From Marinobacterium stanieri (GTDB taxonomy: Bacteria; Pseudomonadota; Gammaproteobacteria; Pseudomonadales; Balneatricaceae), in contig NZ_FTMN01000007.1 of assembly GCF_900155945.1 (NCBI RefSeq), forward strand, positions 186,001 through 250,000: a DNA stretch of 64,000 nt, read 5' to 3'. The position numbers and the translations under genes were made by a program. Shown one piece after another: positions 17,969 through 26,266 of the stretch. The notes below the pieces were generated by a model. That model was not told the origin of the DNA. It did no database searches and saw nothing but the letters and a program-made list of their open reading frames with translations. Position 1 is the stretch's first letter, and each line of letters starts with the position of its first letter.

Positions 17969-18697
17969 TCAGCTCTGACGCTGACGTTCGTAAACGCTCA
18001 GGCTAACCGCCGTACCCAAGTTCAGTGATTCAATCAGACCGGCCCCCGGAATGGTGAACGCCTTGGCACCCAGGCGATCCAGCTGGTCACGAGGCACCCC
18101 ACGCGCTTCATTTCCGAACAGATAACAATCACATGCTTTGAAAGCTTTGGAATGCAGCGGCTCGCCCTGCATATCCAGGCAGCCGATGTGCTCATATCGA
18201 TCCGCCAGGCTATCCAGACTTACATCCAGCTCCATCGGGACATGAAAAATCGCCCCCATACTGGCACGGATCACCTTGGGGTTGAACGGATCAACACTGC
18301 CGGGGCTGAGTAAGCAACGATAGCCGCCAAACCAGGCCAGCGTTCGCAGGATAGTACCCAAGTTGCCCGGGTCCTGAATCTCATGGAAGTAGAGCGCGAC
18401 TTCCTGTTGTGTCGACTTTGGCTGGATGGCAGACATGGGCACGACCGCAACAATGCCCTGAGGGCTTTTGGTCGCACTGATGGCTGACATCTGCTTGCTG
18501 TTAACCGGATGAACATTGAGACTGGTTTCCCAATCGGCATACTGCTCTGTCAGATACAACTCAGCCGCTGCAAGACTTGGCTGTTGCTCGGCAGCCTTTT
18601 GTAGCTCAAGTACCAGGTGCTCCCCTTCAACCAGGCAGTACCCGGTTTCAGTGCGAAATTTTTTCTGCTGCAGCTTTTTGATCAGATCCAGTTTCAT
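17969..18697 (-). CDS. TrmH/SpoU-family RNA 2'-O-methyltransferase
   Basis: A 242-aa SPOUT enzyme that should methylate a ribose 2'-OH in rRNA or tRNA with S-adenosylmethionine. All three family motifs are present: motif 1 NLGTILRTLAWFGG with its Asn and Arg, motif 2 LFGNEARGVP, and motif 3 IPGAGLIESLNLGTAVSLSV forming the knot. The N-terminus (KKFRTETGYCLVEGEHLVLE) is the substrate-binding SpoU_sub_bind-like domain. The target nucleotide is not known. I prefer the ATG at 18697; a GTG nine bases upstream would add three residues. Confidence 0.93.
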   Translation of the reverse strand: MKLDLIKKLQQKKFRTETGYCLVEGEHLVLELQKAAEQQPSLAAAELYLTEQYADWETSLNVHPVNSKQMSAISATKSPQGIVAVVPMSAIQPKSTQQEVALYFHEIQDPGNLGTILRTLAWFGGYRCLLSPGSVDPFNPKVIRASMGAIFHVPMELDVSLDSLADRYEHIGCLDMQGEPLHSKAFKACDCYLFGNEARGVPRDQLDRLGAKAFTIPGAGLIESLNLGTAVSLSVYERQRQS

Positions 18698-19070
18698 CCA
18701 GCTCACCCGTTACAAGAAAAGGCACCGAAAGGTCCGGAGCCAGGCAAACGGCGCAGTATAGTGACTCATGCCACTAAAGTCAGTGTACGATGACCGTTGA
18801 CATGTTTAAGGCCTGCCTCTAATTTAGGTAGCGACCATTTAGTAGTAAAGCAGCGACGCTGTTTTCGACTCGCCAGGTCTGCCCCCACCAGACCCAAGCG
18901 ATCTGACCGCGTCAGACACCCGTTTTAACTCTGCCTGCTGTTTTGTGGCTCTTTCGCTGCTTGTTCTGGCCGCTGTGGCCCAACGCAAATACAGACGAAA
19001 CTGTACCGATGATGAAAGCAGCTCCCGTGCTACATACAGGCACTCAACAGAAAGCCTCCGCGGACGGACC
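18698..19070. other. Intergenic region between RNA methylase and diguanylate cyclase genes
   Basis: About 370 bp separating divergent genes. Short open frames here have no ribosome sites or recognisable products, including an in-frame N-terminal extension of the cyclase from a GTG at 18945. It presumably holds both promoters, but I see no clear operator, repeat or RNA. Confidence 0.6.
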
Positions 19071-20447
19071 ATGATCCATCGCAAGAGGGGGTTTGGTCTC
19101 ACCGCCAAAACACTGGGCATCACTTTGATGATCCTGGCGTTGATTATTGGCGCCACCCTGACCATGAGCCGCTCCTTCGAGCAACTGCAGGATCAGACCC
19201 AAACGCTGGCGACCAGCGAAATGGAGAACCTGATGATCTCCGTTCGACTGGTACAACAGTCCGAATCCCTAGGCAGCCTGGGAGCACGCCTGGCATCTGC
19301 CGACACCCACAGCGTTCGCCGCCGCGCCCTGATTGAACTCACCGATCGCCTTAACTGGGTTTCCCGGCTGACTCAGCAGCTGGCCAACCTGAGCCTCAAC
19401 ACCGAACTCATCAACCAGATGAAGACCACTCAGGACCATCTCAATAGCAACATTGATGAGCTCAATGCGCTGGTCTCGGAGCATATTGATGGCAGCACAA
19501 CAGTTGGCCTGCTGCGTCAGATCTCGGCCCTGTCGCACAACAACCAGGAACTGGCTGGACAGTTATCCATTCTGGCGGGATATTTTTCTGCCACCATGCG
19601 CCAACAGATAGCCAACCAAAGCGAGCGCCTGGCCGGCGATATTCAAAGCCAGCAGCAGAACCTGCTGGCCGTTTGCGTACTGGTACTGATTTTCACTCTG
19701 CTGGCCGGCCTGTATTTTGAGCTGAGGGTGGTGCGCCGCATTCTGAGTCTGCAGCGTCTGGTCAGCTCTCCTGTTGTGAACGTGGACAAATTCGATGCCC
19801 GTGGCGGGGATGAGATCGCCAGCCTTGCCAGTACAGTTCGTTCTTACGTGCAGCGCATTCAGTCACACGAAGCGCAGATGCAGCAGGCACACCAGGAAAT
19901 GACCTATCTTGCCGAGCACGATGCCTTAACCGGACTGGCCAACCGTCGCCACTTCCAGGCCGCCGCCCGACGCCTGCTGCGCCAGTGCACCCAGTCGCTC
20001 TGTGTTGCCATTGGCGATATTGACCACTTCAAGCAGGTCAACGATCGCTACGGCCATGCTGAAGGCGACCAGGTGCTCGTTAATCTGTCAAAACACCTGT
20101 CCGAGGGGCTCAGGGAATCGGATGTTCTCGCCCGCTTCGGTGGCGAAGAATTCGCCATCATCCTGCCCATCAGCTCGTTGGAAGATGGTCAGGCCGTTCT
20201 CGACAAATTGCGCCTTCAGATCAGCTCGCAACACCTGACACCGGATACCCACACCGACCTGACCATGAGTTTCGGGATCGCCTTGATCGACAACAGCCAA
20301 ATGACCTGTGACGCAAGCGATCAGCAGATTGAAACACTACTCGACGCTGCTCTGGTAGCGGCCGACCAGGCGCTTTACACCGCCAAACGCAAGGGGCGCA
20401 ACCAAGTGGTTGCAGCAGCGGAGACCGTGTATGCAAAAGCCATATAA
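19071..20447 (+). CDS. Membrane diguanylate cyclase (periplasmic sensor + GGDEF)
   Basis: A 458-aa c-di-GMP synthase. TM1 is at about 17-37. A mostly helical periplasmic region of about 160 residues follows, TM2 is at about 198-218 (VLVLIFTLLAGLYFE), then a short HAMP-like linker and GGDEF at about 290-450. The active site ARFGGEEFAIILP is intact. The inhibitory RxxD (RESD) lies exactly five residues before it, so product inhibition is expected. The last 17 bases overlap the start of a periplasmic peptide-binding protein gene, so the two are probably one unit and the binding protein may deliver the signal. The chosen ATG has only a weak GGAC element. Confidence 0.9.
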   Translation: MIHRKRGFGLTAKTLGITLMILALIIGATLTMSRSFEQLQDQTQTLATSEMENLMISVRLVQQSESLGSLGARLASADTHSVRRRALIELTDRLNWVSRLTQQLANLSLNTELINQMKTTQDHLNSNIDELNALVSEHIDGSTTVGLLRQISALSHNNQELAGQLSILAGYFSATMRQQIANQSERLAGDIQSQQQNLLAVCVLVLIFTLLAGLYFELRVVRRILSLQRLVSSPVVNVDKFDARGGDEIASLASTVRSYVQRIQSHEAQMQQAHQEMTYLAEHDALTGLANRRHFQAAARRLLRQCTQSLCVAIGDIDHFKQVNDRYGHAEGDQVLVNLSKHLSEGLRESDVLARFGGEEFAIILPISSLEDGQAVLDKLRLQISSQHLTPDTHTDLTMSFGIALIDNSQMTCDASDQQIETLLDAALVAADQALYTAKRKGRNQVVAAAETVYAKAI

Positions 20448-21942
20448 AAGCTTCAAATTATCACTGAGCAGATCGCTTAAACACCTTCTGGTGTGTGCTT
20501 TCCTCCTGTTTTCACTGCCTCTGCAGGCCAATGAACAGGTTCGACTCGGTATCCAACTGGAGCCCCCATCACTGGACCCGACCCGTACTGCAGCCGCATC
20601 GGCAGGCGAAATCACCTGGTGCAATATCTTTGAAGGGCTCACAGTCGTAAATGGTGAGGGGCTGCTCAAGCCACGGCTGGCGAAGGAGTGGAGCCTGTCG
20701 GAGGATGGGCTGACCTACACCTTCAAACTGCACAAAGGCGTCATGTTTCACGACGGCACCGATTTTAACGCTCAGGTTGCCGCGTTTTCGCTGCAGCGTA
20801 TTCTCAATGCGGAAAATCAGAACCCGCAACGCAAATGGTTTGAGCAGGTTGCCAGTATTACCGCGGAAGATGATTACACGCTCATTATTCACCTGTACCG
20901 CCCGGATTCCATGCTGCCCTTTGCCCTGTCTCTGCCGGCAGCTGTGATGGTCCACCCCGAATCAGCAGCCAACAACGGCGAACGCCCGGTCGGCACCGGT
21001 CCCTACCTGCTGGACCACTGGGACAAGGGCAACGCGGTTACCCTGGAGCGCAACCCCGACTACTGGGGCAAACAGCCGGTCCTGGACAGCGCCAGCTTCA
21101 TCTTCATGAAGACGTCAGTCGGCACCGAAAATGCGCTGGCCGAAGGGCTGGTGGACGGGCTGCTGAGTGTTACCCGGGTGGGCAATCGCTTCGTGATTCG
21201 CCCCGACTACCGCATGAATGCCCGTAAACTGCAGAGCAAGATGATTCTGGCCATCAACAATGCCAAGCCGCCCTTCAATGACCTGCAGGTGCGTCGTGCC
21301 CTCTCCCATGCAATCGACCGCAAACGCGTGAGTCAGCTTTATGGAGCCCAGTTTCAACCCGACTTGATCGGCAGCCACTTTCCACCCTCTCACCCTGCCT
21401 ATGTCGATCTGGTTGACCGCTATCCCTACAACCCTGAAAAAGCACGGATCCTGTTGGCCGAAGGCGGTGTATCAGAGGGCAAACCGGTCAGGCTCACCAT
21501 CCCGCCCACGGATTACGGGCGCTATGGCGGCCTTATAATTGCCGAGGACCTGGAGAGAGTCGGGTTCAAGGTAGAGCTTGAACAGGTCGACTGGCCGACC
21601 TGGCTGGACAAGGTTTTTACTCAAAAAGATTACGAGCTCACCCTGATCATGCATGTTGAGCCCATGGACCTGAATATCTACGCCCGCGACAACTACTACT
21701 TCAACTACGACAATCAGGACTTCAAACAGATCTGGGAGCAGGTGCTGAACGCACGCAACAACGATGATCTGAACCGCCTGCTTGGCGATGCCCAGCGCAA
21801 AATCACGGAAGATGCCGTAAACGTTTTCCTGTTCATGCGGCCTGAGCAAAACCTGATGGACAAACGCCTGGCCGGTATCTGGAACAAGACACCCATTCCC
21901 TCCTTCGTACTGGAAGATGTGCACTGGACGAAAGCCCGGTAA
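20431..21942 (+). CDS. Solo periplasmic peptide/oligopeptide-binding protein (SBP_bac_5)
   Basis: A 503-aa extracellular solute-binding protein of family 5 (DppA/OppA type). The signal peptide ends at about LPLQA. LEPPSLDPTRTAAASAGEI and LKPRLAKEWSLSEDGLTYTF are the family's entry blocks; KGVMFHDGTDF and DNYYFNY lie in the ligand lobes. The ATG at 20431 has GGAG seven bases before it and lies inside the 3' end of the cyclase gene. No permease or ATPase gene is nearby, which is unusual for an importer component. It may serve as a sensory subunit for the upstream cyclase, or work with a permease encoded elsewhere. Confidence 0.92.
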   Translation: MQKPYKSFKLSLSRSLKHLLVCAFLLFSLPLQANEQVRLGIQLEPPSLDPTRTAAASAGEITWCNIFEGLTVVNGEGLLKPRLAKEWSLSEDGLTYTFKLHKGVMFHDGTDFNAQVAAFSLQRILNAENQNPQRKWFEQVASITAEDDYTLIIHLYRPDSMLPFALSLPAAVMVHPESAANNGERPVGTGPYLLDHWDKGNAVTLERNPDYWGKQPVLDSASFIFMKTSVGTENALAEGLVDGLLSVTRVGNRFVIRPDYRMNARKLQSKMILAINNAKPPFNDLQVRRALSHAIDRKRVSQLYGAQFQPDLIGSHFPPSHPAYVDLVDRYPYNPEKARILLAEGGVSEGKPVRLTIPPTDYGRYGGLIIAEDLERVGFKVELEQVDWPTWLDKVFTQKDYELTLIMHVEPMDLNIYARDNYYFNYDNQDFKQIWEQVLNARNNDDLNRLLGDAQRKITEDAVNVFLFMRPEQNLMDKRLAGIWNKTPIPSFVLEDVHWTKAR

Positions 21943-22020
21943 GCCGCGCACCCGGTGGCAGGCTGGCGCCCTGCCACGTACAATACGCGATTCAGTCACA
22001 ATGATGGTTTGCGAAACACT

Positions 22021-22641
22021 ATGGCCCGTTCCAAAAGCAGCGCCCGATGGCTCAAAGAGCATGTCAACGACCCCTTCGTTAAACAGGCCCAGAAGGATGG
22101 CTACCGCTCCCGCGCCAGCTACAAACTCCTGGCTCTGAACGAGAAGGACAAGCTGATCAAACCCGGCATGCTGGTGATCGACCTGGGTTCCGCACCTGGC
22201 GGCTGGTCACAAATTGCATCCGAGCTGGTGGGCGAGAAAGGCAAGGTCATTGCGTCGGATATCCTGCCCATGGATGCACTGCCCGATGTGGACTTCATCC
22301 AGGGTGACTTCACCGAAGAAAGCGTATTTGACGAGATCATGGGCGTGATCGCCGACCGGCCGGTGGACGTGGTGATTTCCGATATGGCCCCCAACCTGAG
22401 CGGCGTAGCCTCTGCCGACCAGGCCGGCTCCATCTACCTCATCGAACTGGCGCTGGATATGGCCCAGCAGGTGCTGAAACCCAAGGGCAGTTTCGTCGCC
22501 AAGGCGTTCCAGGGCGAGGGCTATGAAGAGTTCGTCAAGGAAGTGCGCAACCATTTTGACAGCGTCGTGATTCGCAAACCCGAAGCCTCACGGGCACGCT
22601 CGCGCGAAGTCTACGTGGTCGGTCGCGGCTTCAAAGGTTAA
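22021..22641 (+). CDS. rlmE: 23S rRNA (uridine 2552-2'-O)-methyltransferase RlmE/FtsJ
   Basis: A 206-aa S-adenosylmethionine enzyme that methylates U2552 in the 23S A-loop during 50S assembly. The K-D-K-E catalytic set is visible: SRASYKLL (Lys), [12 protein letters not shown] (Asp), [10 protein letters not shown] (Lys), SREVYVVG (Glu). The cofactor loop is [15 protein letters not shown]. Length and text are those of the bacterial enzyme. In many relatives ftsH follows; here a peroxidase gene on the opposite strand does. The start at 22021 gives [14 protein letters not shown], the standard N-terminus. Confidence 0.97.
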   Translation: MARSKSSARWLKEHVNDPFVKQAQKDGYRSRASYKLLALNEKDKLIKPGMLVIDLGSAPGGWSQIASELVGEKGKVIASDILPMDALPDVDFIQGDFTEESVFDEIMGVIADRPVDVVISDMAPNLSGVASADQAGSIYLIELALDMAQQVLKPKGSFVAKAFQGEGYEEFVKEVRNHFDSVVIRKPEASRARSREVYVVGRGFKG

Positions 22642-22661
22642 TCAGCCTCCTCCCGCATCAA

Positions 22662-22687
22662 ACCGGCGCCGCTTGCGCGGGGCCGGT
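22662..22687. terminator. Possible terminator between rlmE and the peroxidase gene
   Basis: ACCGGC and GCCGGT plus inner CCGC/GCGG pair around a TTGC loop, with one internal mismatch. It lies between convergent stops, but there is no clear T run. Confidence 0.45.
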
Positions 22688-22700
22688 AGCTGCAATTAAC

Positions 22701-23699
22701 TCAATCAAAAGGCTGCGGCCTGGGTGTCGCATCCACTGAAGGCGGCAGAATCGGCATCAGGAACTGAGGCTGATCACCGGTGAGGGTTTTCAGGAAGGCC
22801 ACAATCTTGGCATTTTCGTCATCCGAGAACTTGCGGCCCAGCTGCAGGCGGCCCATGATATCGGTCGCTTCGGTGAGTGTTTCTGCCTCGCCGTCATGGA
22901 AGTACGGATAGGTCATCTCAACGTTACGCAGTGTGGGCACTTTGAAGGTGAAACGGTCCGCATCCTTGCCGGTCACAGCCGCACGCCCTTCCACTTCGTT
23001 ATTGGTCTGATACGGCTCCACCAGGCCCATTTTCTGGAAAGAGTTGCCCCCTACCGCCTCACCATTATGGCAGGCCACACAGCCACTGCTCTTGAACAGC
23101 TCATAGCCTTCCTGCTCGTACTGACTGATCGCATTGGCATCACCCAGCAGCCACTGGTCGAAGCGGGAATTCGGTGTCACCAGCGTTTTTTCAAACTCGG
23201 CAATGGCATCGGTGATACGGTCAATGCTGACCTCTTCGCCGCCAAACACCAGCGTAAATTCACGCACATACCCCGGAATAGAAGCGATCACATCCACGGC
23301 CAGTGTATGTGAAGACGCCATCTCACCAGGGTTGGCAATAGGCCCACCCGCCTGCTCTTTAAGGTCAGCCGCGCGACCATCCCAGAACTGCGCCACGTTC
23401 AGGCTTGAGTTCAACACCGTGGGCGAGTTGATAGGCCCCTGCTGCCATTTGTCACCTATGGAGGTTTTCAGGTTATCCGTACCGCCCATGCTCAGGTTGT
23501 GGCAGGAGTTGCAGGAAATAAAACCGGACTTGGACAGGCGCGGATCGAAATAGAGCTTTTTACCCAGTTCGGCCAGCGCCAGGTTGATCTCCTTGACCGG
23601 CTGAATCGGTTGAATAGGCTCTTCTGCTTGAACGTTGATGGAAAAGGTTGCGGCGGTTGCGCTCAAAAGCGCGACTGGCAGGTGATGCTTGATACGCAT
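22701..23699 (-). CDS. Dihaem cytochrome c peroxidase (CcpA/MauG family)
   Basis: A 332-aa periplasmic dihaem protein that reduces hydrogen peroxide with electrons from cytochrome c. A signal peptide ends at about NVQA. Two haem-c sites are present: CNSCH at about 67 and CVACH at about 210. LSKSGFISCNSCHNLSMGGT and TLRNVEMTYPYFHDG are the conserved regions around the low- and high-potential haems. AGGGGAGAG lies just before the ATG at 23699. It is divergent from an AhpD-like and a thioredoxin gene, which suggests a shared peroxide-defence promoter region. Confidence 0.94.
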   Translation of the reverse strand: MRIKHHLPVALLSATAATFSINVQAEEPIQPIQPVKEINLALAELGKKLYFDPRLSKSGFISCNSCHNLSMGGTDNLKTSIGDKWQQGPINSPTVLNSSLNVAQFWDGRAADLKEQAGGPIANPGEMASSHTLAVDVIASIPGYVREFTLVFGGEEVSIDRITDAIAEFEKTLVTPNSRFDQWLLGDANAISQYEQEGYELFKSSGCVACHNGEAVGGNSFQKMGLVEPYQTNNEVEGRAAVTGKDADRFTFKVPTLRNVEMTYPYFHDGEAETLTEATDIMGRLQLGRKFSDDENAKIVAFLKTLTGDQPQFLMPILPPSVDATPRPQPFD

Positions 23700-23921
23700 A
23701 ACGGTGCTCTCCCCTTTGCACTGTATTGGCATCGAACGACTCCCGACTGGAGCCGAAAGAACGGGACGACATTCATGGATAAAACTCCCGAATCCGTCGT
23801 CCTTGAGCCAGTGTAGGCAACCCTGAGCCCGGGTCTGTAGACATGGATCAACGATTCATCCAGCTGCATAAACGGTGGCGCATACCCCACCGCAATTTCG
23901 CTGTCTGCCTTGTATGTATGA

Positions 23922-23948
23922 TCTGTACCTATCTGTAGGGACAGACAG
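23922..23948. promoter_or_regulatory. Repeated half-sites in the peroxidase/AhpD divergent promoter region
   Basis: ATCTGTA occurs twice in tandem ten bases apart (from 23921 and 23931), and the second copy forms an inverted repeat TCTGT-AGGG-ACAGA. The surrounding 23700-24007 region holds no gene and presumably both divergent promoters. A dimeric regulator, perhaps the nearby LuxR protein, could bind here; that is a guess. Confidence 0.4.
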
Positions 23949-24007
23949 CTTCAGCCTCCGTTTTTAGTATGCATAGCCATAAACAAGAACAACAAACGGA
24001 GATCACA

Positions 24008-24598
24008 ATGGCCCATCTGAGACCGCTGGAAAACCATGAAGTCGACCAGGAACTGCGTGAGATGTTTACGCACTACGAAAACACGCGAGGCTTCTGCCCC
24101 AACAGTGTAAAAACCATGGCACGTCGCCCCAATATCTCGAAGACGTTCGGCAAACTGAATCAGGTGATCCTGTATGAAGGCACGGTACCCGAAGAGCTGA
24201 AGATGCTGGTCGCACTGGCCTCCAGTCTGGCGTCCGGTTGCCACTATTGCCAATCTCACATGACCAACCTGTCGAGTATCTATAAGGCATCCGACGAAAA
24301 AATTGCTGCCATCTGGGAGTTCGAAACCAGCGACCTGTTCAGTGCTGCCGAACGTGCCGCCATCAAGGTTGGGCTGAAAGCCGGCACCTTGCCCAATGAT
24401 GTTACCTCTGAAGATTTTGATGAGCTGAAACAGCATTTTGACGAGGGGCAAATCGTGGAAATTGTGGCCACCATCGCGCTGTTTGGTTACCTCAACCGCT
24501 GGAACGACACGATGGCAACACAGCTTGAAGCCGTGCCGGCACAGGTCACCGAACGTGCGGTTGGGCACACCAGCTGGGAAGTGGGCAAGCACGATTAA
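24008..24598 (+). CDS. Carboxymuconolactone decarboxylase / AhpD-like peroxidase-related protein
   Basis: A 196-aa all-helical protein of the CMD/AhpD family. The redox motif is ASGCHYCQSHMTNL, a C-x2-C with the following His used by AhpD-type alkyl-hydroperoxide reductases. The upstream LVALASSLASG supplies the usual helix. GGAG lies seven bases before the ATG. The thioredoxin-like gene follows after 12 bases with its own AAAGGAG, so the two are one operon. A thiol-dependent peroxide or disulfide role fits the neighbours; the actual substrate is not shown. Confidence 0.92.
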   Translation: MAHLRPLENHEVDQELREMFTHYENTRGFCPNSVKTMARRPNISKTFGKLNQVILYEGTVPEELKMLVALASSLASGCHYCQSHMTNLSSIYKASDEKIAAIWEFETSDLFSAAERAAIKVGLKAGTLPNDVTSEDFDELKQHFDEGQIVEIVATIALFGYLNRWNDTMATQLEAVPAQVTERAVGHTSWEVGKHD

Positions 24599-24610
24599 AG
24601 GAGTCCCTTG

Positions 24611-24931
24611 ATGGCTACTTATCCGGTTACAGACACTGATTTTGAGACCACTTTGGCAACGGCTGAGCGCCCAGTTCTACTGGATGTATGGGCGCCCTGG
24701 TGCGGGCCCTGCAAAATGGTTGGCCCTGCTATCGAGCGCCTGGCAGACAGACAACCTGAGCGCTTTCAGGTGGCGATGGCCAATATGGAAACATTTGAAC
24801 AGACGGCCTCCAATCTGGAGATCAGAAGCACACCGACACTGGTGTTATTCAAGGACGGTGAAGAGATAGCACGTCGCACGGGAGCATTGATGGAAAGCCA
24901 GATAGCCAATTGGCTGGATCAATATATTTAA
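24611..24931 (+). CDS. Thioredoxin
   Basis: A 106-aa thioredoxin with intact active site WAPWCGPCKMVGP and cis-Pro loop IRSTPTLVLFKDGEEI. It has no signal peptide, so it is cytoplasmic. AAAGGAG overlaps the end of the AhpD-like gene. The most likely job is to keep that protein's C-x2-C pair reduced. A TTG just before the ATG also reads in frame, but the ATG has the better spacing. Confidence 0.94.
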   Translation: MATYPVTDTDFETTLATAERPVLLDVWAPWCGPCKMVGPAIERLADRQPERFQVAMANMETFEQTASNLEIRSTPTLVLFKDGEEIARRTGALMESQIANWLDQYI

Positions 24932-24940
24932 CGCGAGAGA

Positions 24941-24965
24941 GCCCGGTTGATCTGTGCAGCCGGGC
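24941..24965. terminator. Terminator between thioredoxin and LuxR genes
   Basis: GCCCGGTTG pairs with CAGCCGGGC (one G-T pair) around a seven-base loop, between convergent stop codons. T run weak. Confidence 0.6.
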
Positions 24966-24969
24966 GGCC

Positions 24970-25731
24970 TTATACAACCGTGAGGCAAAGCCCAAAAAGC
25001 TCATTCTGACTGGAGATATTCAAGCGGCTGTAAGCACGTTTGCGGTAAGTCAGTACACTCTGCAGCTTGACGCCAAGGTCCAACGCTATGCCATCAGAAC
25101 TCATCCCCAGTAACACACGGGCACACATTTCTTTTTCACGCTGACTTAATGAAGCATCGACTTTATTCAGGCGCATGATCAGCATGTCGATCTGCGCATC
25201 TCGCGTCATAAAGCTGGATAAGGCCCCCGCCAGCCGCGCATGCTTCACCACCAGACTAGCCAGCAAGGGAGCCATCGCATCAAAGGTCTCAATGCTCTCA
25301 TCAGGGAACGGCGTTTGATTGCGAAACAGGTTAAGGCAGTACAGCCCTTTGTCAGCACGAACCAAAATCGAAAACCGGTCCACAATGCCCATCTTGTCAT
25401 ACCAGAGGCGGCGGTAGCCCTGGTCGCTGATATCCTGCTGACGTAACCGGCGCGAGATGACCTGACCGTCATGGTCGAAAGCCTGCAGAAACTCTTTATT
25501 CGGATCCAATCGATAGTAGATCGTCAGATAGAGCTGCTGCATTTCAGGCGTGATGTTGAGGGTTTCGTCATTGGCAGACAGGATGTACGTCACCCTGTCC
25601 TGATCTTCCAGATGAACGACCGACAGGTGATTCACTTCGCAGAGATCACCCAGTACCTGCAGCAGACTATCCGAGAAATGAGGGCCGCCCAGGTCGAGGA
25701 CCAACCGAGCAATCGCATCAGGATCAAGCAA
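24970..25731 (-). CDS. LuxR-family transcription regulator
   Basis: A 253-aa protein with a C-terminal LuxR helix-turn-helix: LSQREKEMCARVLLGMSSDG, then IALDLGVKLQSVLTYRKRAY and SRLNISSQNELF. The N-terminal 180 residues look like a sensing domain, but I see no acyl-homoserine-lactone signature (the WxxxY/D set of LuxR is not clear) and no receiver aspartate. It converges with the AhpD-thioredoxin operon, so control of that cluster is plausible. Ligand unknown. Confidence 0.88.
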   Translation of the reverse strand: MLDPDAIARLVLDLGGPHFSDSLLQVLGDLCEVNHLSVVHLEDQDRVTYILSANDETLNITPEMQQLYLTIYYRLDPNKEFLQAFDHDGQVISRRLRQQDISDQGYRRLWYDKMGIVDRFSILVRADKGLYCLNLFRNQTPFPDESIETFDAMAPLLASLVVKHARLAGALSSFMTRDAQIDMLIMRLNKVDASLSQREKEMCARVLLGMSSDGIALDLGVKLQSVLTYRKRAYSRLNISSQNELFGLCLTVV

Positions 25732-25796
25732 CGCAAACGCTCCTTGTTCTCTGCCCTTCGCGCATGAGTCGCCTGCACAAGGTGAAATTCGCCACC

Positions 25797-26240
25797 TTAA
25801 TACATCCGGATCAGCACAACGCCCGCGATCAGAAAGAGTACGCCAAGAATGCGGCCCCAGTTGATGTCATGCTGCGGGAAAGTGGCCCAGCCGAAGTGAT
25901 CGAGTACCACCGACATGATCAATTGCCCCGCCACCAGCAGTGCCATCATGGTGGTCGCGCCAATGCGTGGTGCCAGAATAGCGCCAGTGAAGACAAACAG
26001 TGCGCCCATAAAGCCACCGGTCCAGGCCCACCAGGGGGCCTGACGCAGGTCGGCCAGTACAGGCCAGTCCTGACGCATGGCGATGGCCAGGCACAATAAG
26101 GCGATGGACCCGACCACGAAGGACACCAGAGACGCCCACAGCGCGCCATTACTGTGAATAGCCAGCGTACTGTTTACTCCGGCCTGCATAGGCATGATCA
26201 TGCCCACAACAAACGCCAGCGACAGCCAGAAATAGAGCAT
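25797..26240 (-). CDS. DMT-superfamily (DUF606/YdcZ-type) membrane protein
   Basis: A 147-aa protein with five hydrophobic segments, the size of half-length DUF606 transporters. Signature parts are the N-terminal GMIMPMQAGVNSTLA with its conserved Gln/Asn, WAWTGGFMGALFVF, and GQLIMSVVLDHFGWA. Half-length members usually work as dimers; the substrate is unknown. The ATG at 26240 has an AAGGGA element and matches family length. The ATG at 26255 is the alternative. It directly follows trmA. Confidence 0.88.
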   Translation of the reverse strand: MLYFWLSLAFVVGMIMPMQAGVNSTLAIHSNGALWASLVSFVVGSIALLCLAIAMRQDWPVLADLRQAPWWAWTGGFMGALFVFTGAILAPRIGATTMMALLVAGQLIMSVVLDHFGWATFPQHDINWGRILGVLFLIAGVVLIRMY

Positions 26241-26266
26241 CCTGCTTCCCTTCATGGTCAGTGGTT

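Noticed and set aside
18945..19070. N-terminal extension of the diguanylate cyclase from a GTG at 18945
   Set aside because: No ribosome site, and the extension would add an extra odd hydrophobic stretch before the normal first helix.
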